The position numbers and the translations under genes are program-made. Shown here in pieces: positions 1 to 8,811 of a DNA stretch of 22,305 nucleotides (positions are counted from its first letter, which is position 1; every line of letters begins with the position of its first letter). Origin of the DNA: Chara braunii (taxonomy: Eukaryota > Streptophyta > Charophyceae > Charales > Characeae); NCBI GenBank assembly GCA_003427395.1, contig BFEA01000003.1:6907041-6929345 (forward strand). The letters run 5' to 3'. Under the pieces are notes generated by a model, which was not told where the DNA came from, searched no databases, and saw only the letters and a list, made by a program, of their open reading frames with translations.

Positions 1-841
1 TTTTTTTTTTTTTTTCCTGTAGTTCTATGTCTGGCTCGATCACCTTTTCTGGGCCTCTGGCTAGGTTGCCTAGGATCTGATTTGATGGAACCAGGTCCTA
101 GACTTGGACTCTTGTGCCCTGCGGGAGTTCCGGGCCTATAATTCTGATAACTTTCCTACTATCATCTGGATCTTCCCACCAGGATCCGGCAGGTAACTCC
201 CCTTTTGATTGCAGCGACCTAACCCAGTAGTCCGGTATTGCTTCCCTTAATCTCTTATAATTCTCCTCCACTGACTGCAGTCGATGATATAAAGGTGGTT
301 TGAGGGACGGTACCGATCTCCACTGTCCTGCGTCCATATCCCACAAATCTTTGAGTTGCACCACCCCTCTCTCGATCCATGCTCTACCGAATGAGCCCCT
401 ACTGCCATCAGCAAGAAGGGTTTTCCCATCGATTTGTTTGATAAACTTATTCTCGAATAGGAGTCGGTTCAAAATTTCTGCCTTGGTAGATGGGGGTTTG
501 AAGGAGGTAGGGAAGATTTTGCGCCATGCTGACAGGATATTCTTCCAAAGTTTCGATTTTGAGCGTCTGAGGCAGAAAGAAGGAATAAAAACACAGTTCC
601 AAACATCTGTAGTCTGGATAGATGCCATTCCTTCGCCAGTAAGTATTCCGCTAGCTTAACCCACAAAGTTTATTCCTGTTCCCAAATACGGTGGATATCA
701 CCCACCCACAGTTTATTCCTGTTCCCAAATACGGCGGGCCCAAATACGGCGGGACTCGGATATCACCCACCCACTTGCCAAGGAGACCCCGGTTTTGCTG
801 GACTGGGTCCAAGATGCCCAGCCCTCCTTGATTCCTAGAAG
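1..841 (-). mobile_element. LINE 3' fragment (ORF2 C-terminal part plus poly(A) tail)
   Basis: On the minus strand this reads as the part of a LINE ORF2 protein after the reverse transcriptase palm. It begins near 827 with GGLGILDP followed by LLGKWV, shifts frame around 640-665, and then runs open from 628 to a TAG at 98-100. The open part has an LFEN motif and the sequence SFGRAWIERGV..LKDLWD. The same motifs occur in the plus-strand LINE at 17300-17740 (GLGIVDP, LLGKWL, LFEN, RKWMEKGVSQVRDLW), so the two are related. The T run at 1-15 would be the element's poly(A) tail. The fragment is 5'-truncated at the homopolymer at 842-882 and frameshifted, so it is dead. The ATG at 626-628 is internal to the LINE frame and not a real start. 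Confidence 0.75.
667..774. repeat. 43-bp tandem duplication inside the LINE fragment
   Basis: A unit starting agtttattcctgttcccaaa occurs at 667 and again at 710, a period of 43 bp. A shorter third piece (cccaaatacggcggg) lies at 739-753, and atatcacccacccac recurs around 758-774. It sits between the GKWV part and the later LINE reading frame and contributes to the frame break there. Confidence 0.8.

Positions 842-882
<41 letters not shown>
842..882. repeat. Poly(A) homopolymer, 41 bases
   Basis: An uninterrupted run of A on the plus strand lies directly against the 5'-truncated end of the LINE fragment. I see no direct repeat on its two sides, unlike the T blocks at 3268 and 18708. Confidence 0.9.
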
Positions 883-884
<2 letters not shown>

Positions 885-897
885 GGTTACCACGTCC

Positions 898-1032
898 CAT
901 GCGACCTTAGGGTTTTGGGGAGGGTTTTTGTACATGTGTAGAGGCTAGCTATCCTGGCTAATTTCAGATTAGCGAGAACAGCTAGCCTCTACACATGTAC
1001 AAAAACCCTCCCCAAAACCCTAAGGTCGCATG
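898..1032. repeat. Perfect 53-bp inverted repeat with a 29-bp centre
   Basis: The arm 898-950 is the exact reverse complement of 980-1032. The 29-bp centre contains a further 6-bp stem (957-962 with 968-973, loop ttcag). The arms include the telomere-like string aaaccctaa but no telomere array. The element could be a foldback transposon, a hairpin RNA precursor, or an inverted-duplication assembly artefact. Perfect arm identity means it is either very recent or artefactual. Confidence 0.9.
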
Positions 1033-1034
1033 TT

Positions 1035-1128
1035 GCTTTTGTTTTTGTTTTTGCTTTTGTTTTTGTTTTTGTTTTTGTTTTTCTCCTTTTGTTTTTGTTT
1101 TTGTTTTTCTCCTTTTGTTTTGTTTTAG
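1035..1128. repeat. (TTTTTG)n-like microsatellite
   Basis: The hexamer GTTTTT is repeated with occasional C or TCTCC interruptions, immediately after the right arm of the inverted repeat. A similar short T/G tract at 1228-1253 forms the left flank of the next element. Confidence 0.85.
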
Positions 1129-1435
1129 TGCCCTGCCAGTGAGGCAGCGCGCATTCCACGTGCTGCTGACACTGTGTCACGGAGGGCACATTCACACCAC
1201 TACAGTACTACTGCGAACATATCAACCTTTTTTTTTGTTTTGTTTTTGTTTTTGGGGAAAATTTGTCTGGCGCCCCTGTAATTTGCGTTATTTCGTGTTG
1301 CGCCCCTCCGATGGCCGATTTACCCTGTTGCGCCCCTGGGCCAAAAAATATTTTCGGCAGGCCCTTGTCGGTAGTGACCACAACTTTCCAGGACGCCCTC
1401 CTTGGACTGACGGTCGGGCCCTGTGCCATATGCCC

Positions 1436-1544
1436 TCATGACGGGCAGCCATCTTTCTGCAATGCCCCCGCAGCCATGAGGCACCACAAATTCGCATTTC
1501 CATCGGGGCCTGTGCCATATCGTCCGCTTCCCTGCGAGTGTGTG

Positions 1545-1620
<76 letters not shown>

Positions 1621-2197
1621 GGAACGTTGTGCAGTCCACCAACCAGCCATAGGCGCACAGCGCCATCACAACACCCCTCTCCTCCTTCATCATCTTCTTC
1701 CATCGATCGTAACCTTCGGATGAGACGAGATACGGACTTGCAAGAGCCAATGCCCACCCCCTGATTTTCGTCCCAGACTTCTTCTTTCCCGCCTTTGCAT
1801 TCATCGAGGTCGCCATTGCCCTCGTCGTTGACTCAGACTGTCCACCACTAACATCCTTTCGTCTGTCGGAAGAGGGAGCCGCCCCTGCATCTGGGAAAGC
1901 AGTAGAAGATGTGGTAGTTGTGGACGACTTGGCAGCAGACGCCCTCTTGGCAGCAGATGCCGTGACAGCAGCTGATGAGGCAGCAGATGATGACGTAGCA
2001 GCAATTGGCTTGGTAGCAAATGGACTGGCAGCAGATGACGTGGCATAAGATGACGTAGCAGAAGATGACGTAGCAGAAGATGACGTGGCAGCAGATGACA
2101 TAGCAGCAAATGGCTTGGCAGCAAATGATACCGGTAGGGGCATCTCGAAAATTTTCCCGCTGGCTTTCAACGGCCATTCGATAGGGGCATCCCGCAA
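1436..2197 (-). other. Low-complexity open frame inside the TIR element
   Basis: A minus-strand frame stays open here, but its first codon is TTG rather than ATG. The first part is an Ala/Ser/Thr-rich repeat from reiterated gatgacgtagcagca-type units (about 1930-2130). The last part is a Leu/Ser run from the GA microsatellite. Between them a short stretch (about 1640-1830) looks more like ordinary protein, with KKKSGTKIRGWALALASPYL. I recognise no domain. It may be a captured host fragment or chance. I do not regard it as an established gene. Confidence 0.15.
1549..1618. repeat. (GA)n microsatellite
   Basis: About 70 bp of alternating G and A with one gg interruption, inside the TIR element. 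Confidence 0.9.
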
Positions 2198-2369
2198 ATT
2201 AGGTACCGGTACCGGTAGGGGCGTAACGAAAAGATTTGAGGCCCAAACGACACCAGGGTCTTATGGAAAATTTGAACCCTGCTCAGAGGGGCGCGACAGT
2301 GTAAATCGGCCGTCCGAGGGGCGCGACGTGAAATAACGCAAATTACAGGGGCGCCAGACAAATTTTCCC

Positions 2370-3250
2370 TTGTTTTTTTTGTTCAAACCCTTATGCCAGC
2401 CCTCTATCCCAGCAGTGGTACGCGTACCGCCAGGATTGAGGGCTTGTCGATCAGGTGGCTCCATCTATTGGTGGGGAGTTGCACCTGCTGGAAACGGGGA
2501 GCGAGATCCCACTACCGACGTATGTGGAGTAGCGGATAGGGCGTGTGGCCCTTCGGCGCCGTTGATGAGACCGGTGATCAGTGGTGGTGTTTTCTTGGTT
2601 TTCGGCGCAGGGAAACATCTGACTTTTGGGGGTCTCCCATTGGGCGGCATTTCTGTTGTTTTTGTTGCGGTGCTCCTCTGGGGGTCATGAATGTGAGTGA
2701 AAATCGTACCAACTTTTTTGGGTTGGATTTTCACGCACCTTCCACTTACTTTTGCATTGTTGCCCATGCGTTCAAAAGAGGTTGAAAATGAAAATTTTTC
2801 TCTTTCCTCATCATGAAGGGATGTCAGTTCGTGTCAGAGTCTTCCACAACTTGTCTGTAATTCCGTGACTCCCACGTTCGGGAATGTCGGTGTTATCAGA
2901 ACAGCCAAATGCAAGTGAACACTTTGCTTATGGGAAAGTTAACAATGTGTGTTGGCCTCATGTACATGGTCCATGAACCGCCCACATGCACAACATACTA
3001 GCAGAATCATCAGAAGATCCACAACCTGACAGCTGACCGCAGTTCGCAGCAGGTGGACAACATTGCCTTGTCAGAAATTGCGGCATTTTTTTTTCTTTCA
3101 ACATTGATCGCGGAGTAAAGGATGCCACATGGATGTCGCCCGCATTTCCCTCAACTGTCACACTACACATACATCGTTAGTGGGATCTCGCTCTGGGTCC
3201 AGCGTCCCATTGATACATCTTGTAGTTCAGCAATTGTTAGTCCTTGTTTC
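2370..3250. other. Unassigned region without a recognised gene
   Basis: I find no recognisable domain in this 0.9-kb stretch. A minus-strand frame of 100 codons (2465-2767, ATG at 2765-2767, TAG stop) is rich in Pro, Thr and Lys. The opposite strand is also open in parts. Nothing distinguishes either from chance in a moderately GC-rich sequence. Confidence 0.4.
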
Positions 3251-3251
3251 C

Positions 3252-3265
3252 TGGGGCTGTGTCAA

Positions 3266-3322
<57 letters not shown>

Positions 3323-3337
3323 GGGCTGTGTCAACCT
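3252..3337. mobile_element. Poly(T) block (54 T) between 17-bp direct repeats
   Basis: The T run at 3268-3321 is bounded by tggggctgtgtcaacct at 3252-3268 and the same 17 bases at 3321-3337. Read on the minus strand this is a poly(A) tract with a target-site duplication, as expected if a LINE machinery inserted little more than a poly(A) tail. Duplication by assembly overlap at a homopolymer is the main alternative. Confidence 0.6.
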
Positions 3338-3363
3338 GTTTTCCGGTCCTTAGGGTTGTTTCT

Positions 3364-3564
3364 TATTTTTTTGTGTGTGTGCCTTCTTTGATGGTCAGCC
3401 GTCTCACTCGCTGCGGGCACGTTTCTTTTTTTTGTGTGTGTGTGCCTTTTTTGATGGTCAGCCGTCTCACTCACACTCAGACGAAGCGCTTTGCTGGATG
3501 TATCCACCTGGTATGACGTGCAGGTGGTTGTTCCCTTCTTTCTTTTTTTGCCTTTTTTTTTTAA

Positions 3565-3595
<31 letters not shown>

Positions 3596-3694
3596 TTTCA
3601 AAGCAGTATCTCCCTCAGTGCGGGCAAACTCACACAAAGCCCTTTGCTGGATGTATCCACCTGCTATGACGTCCAGATGGTTGTTCCTTTCCTG
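3364..3694. repeat. Local duplications with T-rich and (GTT)n tracts
   Basis: The motif gatggtcagccgtctcactc occurs twice about 62-64 bp apart (near 3390 and 3453), each preceded by a T run and GT repeats. A second pair, ctttgctggatgtatccacc, occurs near 3489 and 3642 and continues into atgacgt and tggttgttcc in both copies. A (GTT)n microsatellite lies at about 3563-3592. I see no coding sequence. Confidence 0.75.
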
Positions 3695-3960
3695 TTTTTT
3701 TTTTTGTTTGTTTTTTTTTTCCCTTGTCGTGGACGTGACCCAGGTGTGCTGTAATGCCCTGCTTTTCTTTTTTCAATGCAACTCTGTTTTTCTATCGTTT
3801 CTTTTTTACAAGAGTACCACACAATAAAACAGAACGGGACCCAGGGTTGGCAAAACTCGGTGCGCAGTGAAAATCAGGGTCGTCAAAAACAGGCTCGGAG
3901 GTAGTGGTGGTTGAAGGCTCCCTTTGCGTACGGTTTCCTTTGGTTTTCCCTTTCGGGCAT
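3695..3960. other. Unassigned T-rich sequence
   Basis: This stretch has several T runs and no recognisable gene, and leads into the tRNA-like SINE copy. Confidence 0.4.
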
Positions 3961-4118
3961 AGCAGGGGCTCATTTGGTACACCCAAGAACTGTTGAAATG
4001 CAGACCCGAGTTTGAAAACTCCACATGGTGGAACCAGATGACTGGAACAATATTTCTGAATCACATGTGGCCGGTCAGCTTAACTTGAATGACAATATCT
4101 CAAGGGCCTCGCCCCCAC
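3961..4118 (+). mobile_element. tRNA-like SINE, copy 1 (degenerate)
   Basis: An A-box-like stretch (ggctcatttggtacac, 3967-3982) is followed by a B-box-like stretch (agtttgaaaac, 4009-4019). It aligns with the copy at 20520-20719: both contain gaactgttgaaat, then about 80 bp later ggccggtcag (4069-4078 here), then a gggcctcgcc-type end. The shared order and spacing support one dispersed family. This copy has no A tail and directly precedes LINE coding sequence. Confidence 0.5.
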
Positions 4119-4127
4119 AACGCCGAT

Positions 4128-4865
4128 CCCAGACCTCGAGCTTGACCCACCAGAGTGGCCACGGAAACTTGCATCCTCCACCAGAGTAGACCAGCGAACC
4201 GATGTGCTTGACTATACGATGTGATTGCGCTACAGTTTGAGGCGGCGGCTATCCATAAAGATACGTGACACTCTGGCACAGAGGTGGGAGAAACATGTGG
4301 CAGGAGGACTTGGGAGTCGAAGAACAATCCCTTGGCAAGCGGTGCTGGCCATCCGCAATACCCCCCGGATCAGAAGTATGCAGTGGCTCATTGTCTACCA
4401 TGCACTGCCGGTCTTGCAGCGGCTCAGCAAACGATGGCCGCAGGTCACCAGGCAGGCCCTGGATGCGAACTGCGCTATCTGTGACCAGGGAGCGCTGGAA
4501 GACGTGGTCCGCAGCTTGCTCTCCTGTCCGAGAGCAGAACGGGTCTGGAACAAAACCAGATCCTTTTGGAGAAATTTGGACCTCTATAATTGTGGGTACG
4601 CCACTCCCGGTTGGTCCGGGGACTCTGCTCACCGGTTTCCCAGAAGCCTGCAAGCCAGGAAAAGTGCAACGAAAACTTTAGGAGACTTTGGCCGCTGACA
4701 CTCTGGACAGTTGGGCAACGCAGATGTAACGAGGCCATCGACGCGCAGGCCATAACACTGGAGGAAGCCTGGGAGGGACTCTTTCAGACGCTACAGATCG
4801 ACTACCACTCCGATTGGCGCAGGATCAGACAGCTGATCAGAAAGGACCGATACAAAGAGAAATGA
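4128..4865 (+). mobile_element. LINE ORF2 C-terminal fragment (zf-RVT-type tail)
   Basis: The plus strand encodes LELDPPEW..., then RYSLRRRLSIKIRDTLAQRW, then a cysteine motif CAICDQGALED with SLLSCPRAERVW, which resembles the zinc-binding tail of plant LINE ORF2 proteins. After a frameshift near 4600-4660 it continues with LTLWTVGQRRCNEAIDAQ and LQIDYHSDWRRIRQLI to a TGA at about 4863. The minus-strand LINE at 10014-10888 has the same order of blocks (LEFDPAKW, GYRLRRRAVDANDIMKQRW, CAICDEG, LRIDYQADW), so the two belong to one family. The usual His of the zinc motif appears replaced by Ser. A stop before 4225 and the frameshift make it a pseudogene. Confidence 0.75.
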
Positions 4866-5700
4866 CATCATTGGCACTTTTCTTTTAAGCAGCAGGTGCT
4901 TGGAGGCGGCGAGCTGGGCAGGTCACCATTGAGGGCGGCGATATCCTCGAACTCAACTGGAGAGCTGCAGCAGGATATGGGCCAAAAAACCTGACACGCA
5001 CGAAGAAGTCCGTTCTGAGCTCAGCGCCTCTCGCAAACCGCACACCGCCATCACCCTTCTGGCTAAGATGACATAAATGGACCATCGGTAAGGGGGGCAC
5101 ACAGCGGTATTGCAGTGTGCGAGGCGAGCAACAGACATGCTGGCTCGACAACCAGCACTAAGTCTTGAGATCTCCCAACGTGCCCTACGACGGAAGGACC
5201 ACAAGGCAGAGGCCGAGGGAATGGCCTGGGGGATCAGATAAGATTCAACAGGCCAAGACAGGGGGGGAACAACTGGAATTGCTGAGACCACGGGGCCCGT
5301 AGATGGCAGGATCTCCCAGGATTAAGGGGTTTGGGCCTTTTGGCGGACACGCCCGCCAAGGGGGTTTGCATACGTAGTCAAACGCTTGTTCTGCGGTCAA
5401 GGTCAAGGGTGTGGCAGACAAGCCTGAAAGGTTTCTAGCAGAGACATGCATGGACGGGTTATGTTGACATGGATGGGATGGGGGCTCGCCGAGGAGGCAG
5501 CAACAACCACAACAACCACAAGTGGTTAACGGGGACTCCCCCCTTGGAGGGTGTATCTTACTATCTGTTCTATGCTGCTTTACTTGCCGGTGGAATAGGA
5601 ACCCCACTGACACTCCCCAGAACGGACAAGGAGCCAGAACCATTACTAGGTTCTGTTGTTCTTTTTTTTTCCCAAAAAGATTACATTCATGTTCTAAGGA
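4866..5700. other. Region downstream of the LINE fragment, no gene recognised
   Basis: The first part may be LINE 3' untranslated sequence, but no poly(A) tail is visible. A small hairpin (ttggcgg with ccgccaa) lies near 5339-5360 and a CAACAACCAC-type repeat near 5500-5520. The sequence gtggttaacggggac near 5522 resembles the end of the small inverted-repeat element at 13410. No supported coding region was found. Confidence 0.35.
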
Positions 5701-5701
5701 C

Positions 5702-6624
5702 GGACCCCACTGCCCGGCGGCCTGGAAAAGTTCGGGCACTGTAGTGTTTTCCAGACCCCACCGGTGTTGGAAACCGGTGTGGAAAGTCAGCCCAGAAAGG
5801 AATTCCAGACCCCACCGTGCTTGGAAGCAGGTTGCAGAAATGCTGACGGGGCGTTTCTTCTCGGTCGGCGGTCTGGAAATTCAACGCCGACCGCTTTCCA
5901 TTCCCTTTCCAAAGAGGCGTCCAGACGAGCAGGGGTGGGGGCATGTCCATCCGTTTCCAGACAACGGCTGGACGGCGTGGACCACGCACCCTCGTCGTGG
6001 ACCGTTTTTTGGACCGGGAGGCTGCCGTGGACATGCTCTTGTTTTTTGCCATCGCACGGTTCTCCCGAGGGCCCGGGGATCTGGGCCATCCATGCAGACC
6101 CGTGCTCCTCGCCAAATCCTCCTCCTTCACGGACCCATGCTCCTCGCCAAACCCTCCTCCTTCACGGCCCCGTGCTCCTCGCCCAACCCTCCTCCTTCGT
6201 CGACGGCTATGGCTTCCCGTCAGTGCTCCTAACCTGCACTCCCATTCTGGATGGTCCGGCCGGGAAAAGTGGTTCCGACGGCAGGAGTGGGGGGGGGGGN
6301 GTTCCGTGCACAGACGGGTCTCGCCGCCTTAGCGGACCCCATGAGGCCGTTGTGTGCTGCAACCGCCACACCGGGTCACGCACGGCCAAACACGGACATG
6401 TCCTGGTGCAGGCCGATAGAAGGCCATGGACCACAGCCCCGGCCCGACTTGCCTTTTCGGGAAACACCCCGGGGGGATTTCCTATTCGGGGATGTCCATC
6501 CGTTTCCAGTGCCGAGAGTCAAGGGTGGCGGTGGGGTCCCAACGAAACGCGGAAGTTCTTTCCAACCACGCTGGGCTGTTTTTTGTGGCCAACATCAGTT
6601 TCCAGCCGCCGGGCAGTGGGGTCC
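5702..6624. mobile_element. GC-rich TIR element of about 920 bp
   Basis: ggaccccactgcccggcgg at 5702-5720 is repeated inverted at 6606-6624, and the similarity continues into ctggaaa on the inner side. The pentamer ctaag occurs just outside both ends and may be a remnant duplication. Subterminal copies of ttccagaccccaccg lie at 5749-5763 and 5803-5817. gtccatccgtttccag occurs at 5945-5960 and again at 6494-6509. Several long frames are open on both strands, which is expected from the high GC content. None shows a transposase motif I recognise, so I treat the element as non-autonomous. One N lies at 6300. Confidence 0.6.
6101..6205. repeat. 35-bp minisatellite, three units
   Basis: Units starting cgtgctcctcgcc, catgctcctcgcc and cgtgctcctcgcc begin at 6101, 6136 and 6171, an exact 35-bp period, each ending in cctcctccttc. 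Confidence 0.85.
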
Positions 6625-6639
6625 AGGCCTAAGTGAATA

Positions 6640-7400
6640 GAAAGCCAAGTATGTCTTCTATATTCGTTTAAAACGCACATGCCCTTGTTCAGGCCCTTGA
6701 GGGGAAGACATTGTTCCCTCTGTTTTTTTAACTATTTTCTCTCTCTGCTCGTTTTCCCTCCTCAAGTCTGAAGTAGTCCTGCACCTATGGAGTGATGGGC
6801 AGATGTGAGTAGCACGGTATAGTGCTGTCTCCTCACTGATGAAGGGAGGGAGCATCCTGCACCCGGCTGGAAGACAATTGCAATGACTTGCTGGTTCCAG
6901 TGGCCTGTAGCCTCTAGGACAGATTCGTAATTTTGTTTGGCTGAGGGCTAACCGAGAGACCTGCCTGTAAGGAAAATTCGAGAGGAACATATCTGCAAAT
7001 TCGGGAAAATATAGGCCCATACTAACTAAAATTTCCTACAGCTACCCTAACTGTGAATAGCAGGCCCGGGCTACCCCTAGGACAGACAGGTCCTATGGGC
7101 CTAAGCTGATAGACGGTCCTATAGCCTATAGCCGGGTAGGGAGAGGCCCTAGAGGTCGAAACTGAAACGGTACCGGTCGGTCCAGTCAGTCCGGTCTAGG
7201 TCGTGTCTAGGCTAGTGTAGGTGATAGATAGGATGAGGACATCGGTTCAGGGCTTTTGGCAGTTGGTACCGTGTACGTCGCTGCTGGGCAACGCGTGAAC
7301 TGGACGTGGTGACAGCTTCAACGTTGGGGGAGACGGACATAGCCAGACCTGCGTAGTGTCGGCCATAGCTGGGACCGGCACTGTACTCTGACAGCACACG
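6640..7400. other. Unassigned, with a possible imperfect hairpin at 7061-7145
   Basis: No coding region is supported. Between about 7061 and 7145 the sequence is self-complementary in parts (taggac agacag gtccta, and cccgggcta with tagccggg), suggesting a decayed foldback sequence. Confidence 0.3.
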
Positions 7401-7495
7401 GGGCTGTCCAGAGGTCTGGGCTACTTGAAGTCTGCTGGAGGCAGGAGAAGTTGGTGCCCTGCTGAACCCTCCTCAGGAGTAGGGTTACAGGGTGT

Positions 7496-7710
7496 GTGGC
7501 GCTGCAGCCATAGCTGCAGCTTCTTCCTCAGAGATCATCTTGTCAGGAGAGGTGGCGCTGCTGCAGACTTCCACCTGGGAAGTCATCCGGCACTTCATCA
7601 TCATCAGACAGTGTGGCGCTGGTCTTCTTCTTCATCCTCCGAGAAGCGCTTGGCCTCAGAGGCCTGTTTCAGGGTGGCGCTTCCCTCAGGGAGTAGTATC
7701 TGGGTGGCGG
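7496..7710 (+). repeat. Spaced GTGGCGCT repeats
   Basis: The octamer gtggcgct occurs at 7496, 7552, 7613 and 7674, with a degenerate gtggcgg at 7704. The first four are 56, 61 and 61 bp apart. An 8-bp hairpin of two gctgcagc units lies at 7501-7520. The frames crossing the region contain no recognised domain. Confidence 0.6.
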
Positions 7711-7767
7711 TGGTTGTTTCAGGGGCTCAGGGGTGATTTAGCGGTTACTCAGGGTGTGGGGAGTGAA

Positions 7768-7791
7768 GCGCTGCTCGTTTCTGAGCAGCGC
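7768..7791. other. Perfect 9-bp hairpin followed by AATAAA
   Basis: gcgctgctc (7768-7776) pairs exactly with gagcagcgc (7783-7791) across a 6-base loop. An AATAAA hexamer follows at 7837-7842. A stem-loop plus a polyadenylation hexamer could mark the 3' end of a transcript or the R region of an LTR, but I find no paired LTR in the window. Confidence 0.5.
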
Positions 7792-7859
7792 ACCATAGTT
7801 CTGGAGGCTACTCTGGCAATTTGAGACTCTGAGTTTAATAAACAGTGTTGATACTGGGT

Positions 7860-8212
7860 TTGGACTATCAATGCTTCATTGTTTCTTCGATGTGATCTAC
7901 TCGGCTTTCCTTTGTGACTGGTTGTGAGGATTCTTTGGAGCGAAGTGCACTTTCAGTGTTCTCTGTCATATTGCATGGTCAAGTCTTCCGCTGTGTTTCT
8001 CTCTCCCTGTGCAGTGTGATACTCCTATCCTCTCCCCTTCCTTCTCTGTATGTATGGGCATACTTGGAAGTCTATGCATGCGAGTGTTGGTCACCTGACA
8101 ACAAACAACCAGGTTCATAACACAATGCCCTCGTGTACGGCCTCGCCCACCCCCCATGGCGAAGCGTCGCACAGTGTTACATGCAGCGCGTGCACACACG
8201 GGCCATTTTGCA
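7860..8212. other. Unassigned sequence before the hairpin array
   Basis: No recognisable coding sequence was found. ggttcataaca at about 8112-8122 resembles ggttcgtaaca at 8873-8883, but neither could be tied to an LTR boundary. Confidence 0.3.
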
Positions 8213-8615
8213 GGCCTGACTGGATTCAGGCCAAAACCCTGGATTTCAGGCCGAAAGCCTGAAATTCAGGGCTTACAGGCCCCATTTCGGTTCAGGCCGA
8301 AAGCCTGACTTTCAGGGCCTACAGCCCCTACGACGGTTCAGACTAAAAATGGTAATAGCATTTTTAGCCTGAACCCAAGGGCCATTTTCGGTCGTTCATC
8401 AGAACGACCGGCCCTGAAACTCAGGCACCGAACCAGGGTTTTGGGAACAGCCTATATTTAGACTGTTCCCACGCCTGCCTCAAGCAGGCTGCTGCACGCC
8501 AGCCCCTGGCACACTTCGGCATTGGCAAGAGCTGGCTCCTCGGCCTGCTCGCCCTCCTGCAGTCAGGAGGCAGGCCGAGGAAGTACATAGGACTTCCCAG
8601 GCACTTCCGGGGAAG
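8213..8615. repeat. Array of about ten short perfect hairpins
   Basis: Consecutive stem-loops can be paired by eye: 8213-8232 (7 bp), 8243-8265 (9 bp), 8292-8308 (6 bp), 8335-8375 (16 of 17 bp), 8379-8414 (nested 9 bp and 5 bp), 8443-8470 (8 bp), 8473-8489 (6 bp), 8498-8510 (5 bp), 8538-8580 (10 bp and 7 bp with a bulge), and 8593-8615 (6 bp). The second and third share the loop cgaaa and the core tcaggc/gcctga, and lie in a 46-bp tandem repeat. The others differ in sequence, so this is more than one repeat copied many times. It has no visible coding potential. It could be a structured non-coding RNA, a palindromic selfish element or organelle-derived DNA. Confidence 0.75.
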
Positions 8616-8700
8616 GCAGTTCGGCAGTTGTAGTCTTCAGGATTCGGGAGCAGCACTCTGGAGGGAGCGCTGCGTTGTAGTAGAGTAGNGTTAGCTAGTA

Positions 8701-8750
8701 GTCTCCAGCGCTGGGCGCAGTAGGTAGCTGTAGTCTCCAGCGCTGGGCGC
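8701..8750. repeat. 32-bp tandem repeat with a palindromic core
   Basis: gtctccagcgctgggcgc occurs at 8701-8718 and 8733-8750. Each contains the 10-bp palindrome ccagcgctgg. Single Ns lie just outside at 8689 and 8779. Confidence 0.85.
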
Positions 8751-8811
8751 CATAGCTAGGTAGTGGTAGAGATGATGGNCGGAGGCCAGGGATCACTTAC
8801 CTGCAGCNCCG

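Larger units (their letters stand above)
1255..2369. mobile_element. 1115-bp TIR element, possibly Mutator-like and non-autonomous
   Basis: The ends 1255-1337 and 2287-2369 are inverted copies of each other. The outer 40 bases are identical and the next 43 are about 80 percent identical. Each TIR contains cgcccct three times at exactly 30-bp spacing: 1271, 1301 and 1331 on the left, and as aggggcg at 2287, 2317 and 2347 on the right. Related aggggc motifs continue inward at 2136, 2183 and 2217. The abutting flanks are ttgtttttg (1246-1254) and ttgtttttt (2370-2378), an 8/9 match that could be a target-site duplication, although the flanks are T-rich. Long TIRs with a 9-bp duplication suggest a Mutator-type element. 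I see no transposase inside, only simple repeats and a low-complexity minus-strand frame. Confidence 0.7.

Noticed and set aside
842-882. Third tail-only insertion with target duplication
   Set aside because: No direct repeat is present on the two sides of this A run.
2465-2767. 100-codon minus-strand ORF as a gag-like protein
   Set aside because: There is no zinc knuckle or other recognisable motif, and the opposite strand is equally open.
5764-6636. A 290-codon plus-strand frame inside the GC-rich TIR element
   Set aside because: Frames on both strands stay open because the sequence is GC-rich. It crosses an N and a minisatellite, and shows no domain.
8213-8615. CRISPR array
   Set aside because: The hairpins differ in sequence and spacing, there are no identical repeats with unique spacers, and the context is eukaryotic.
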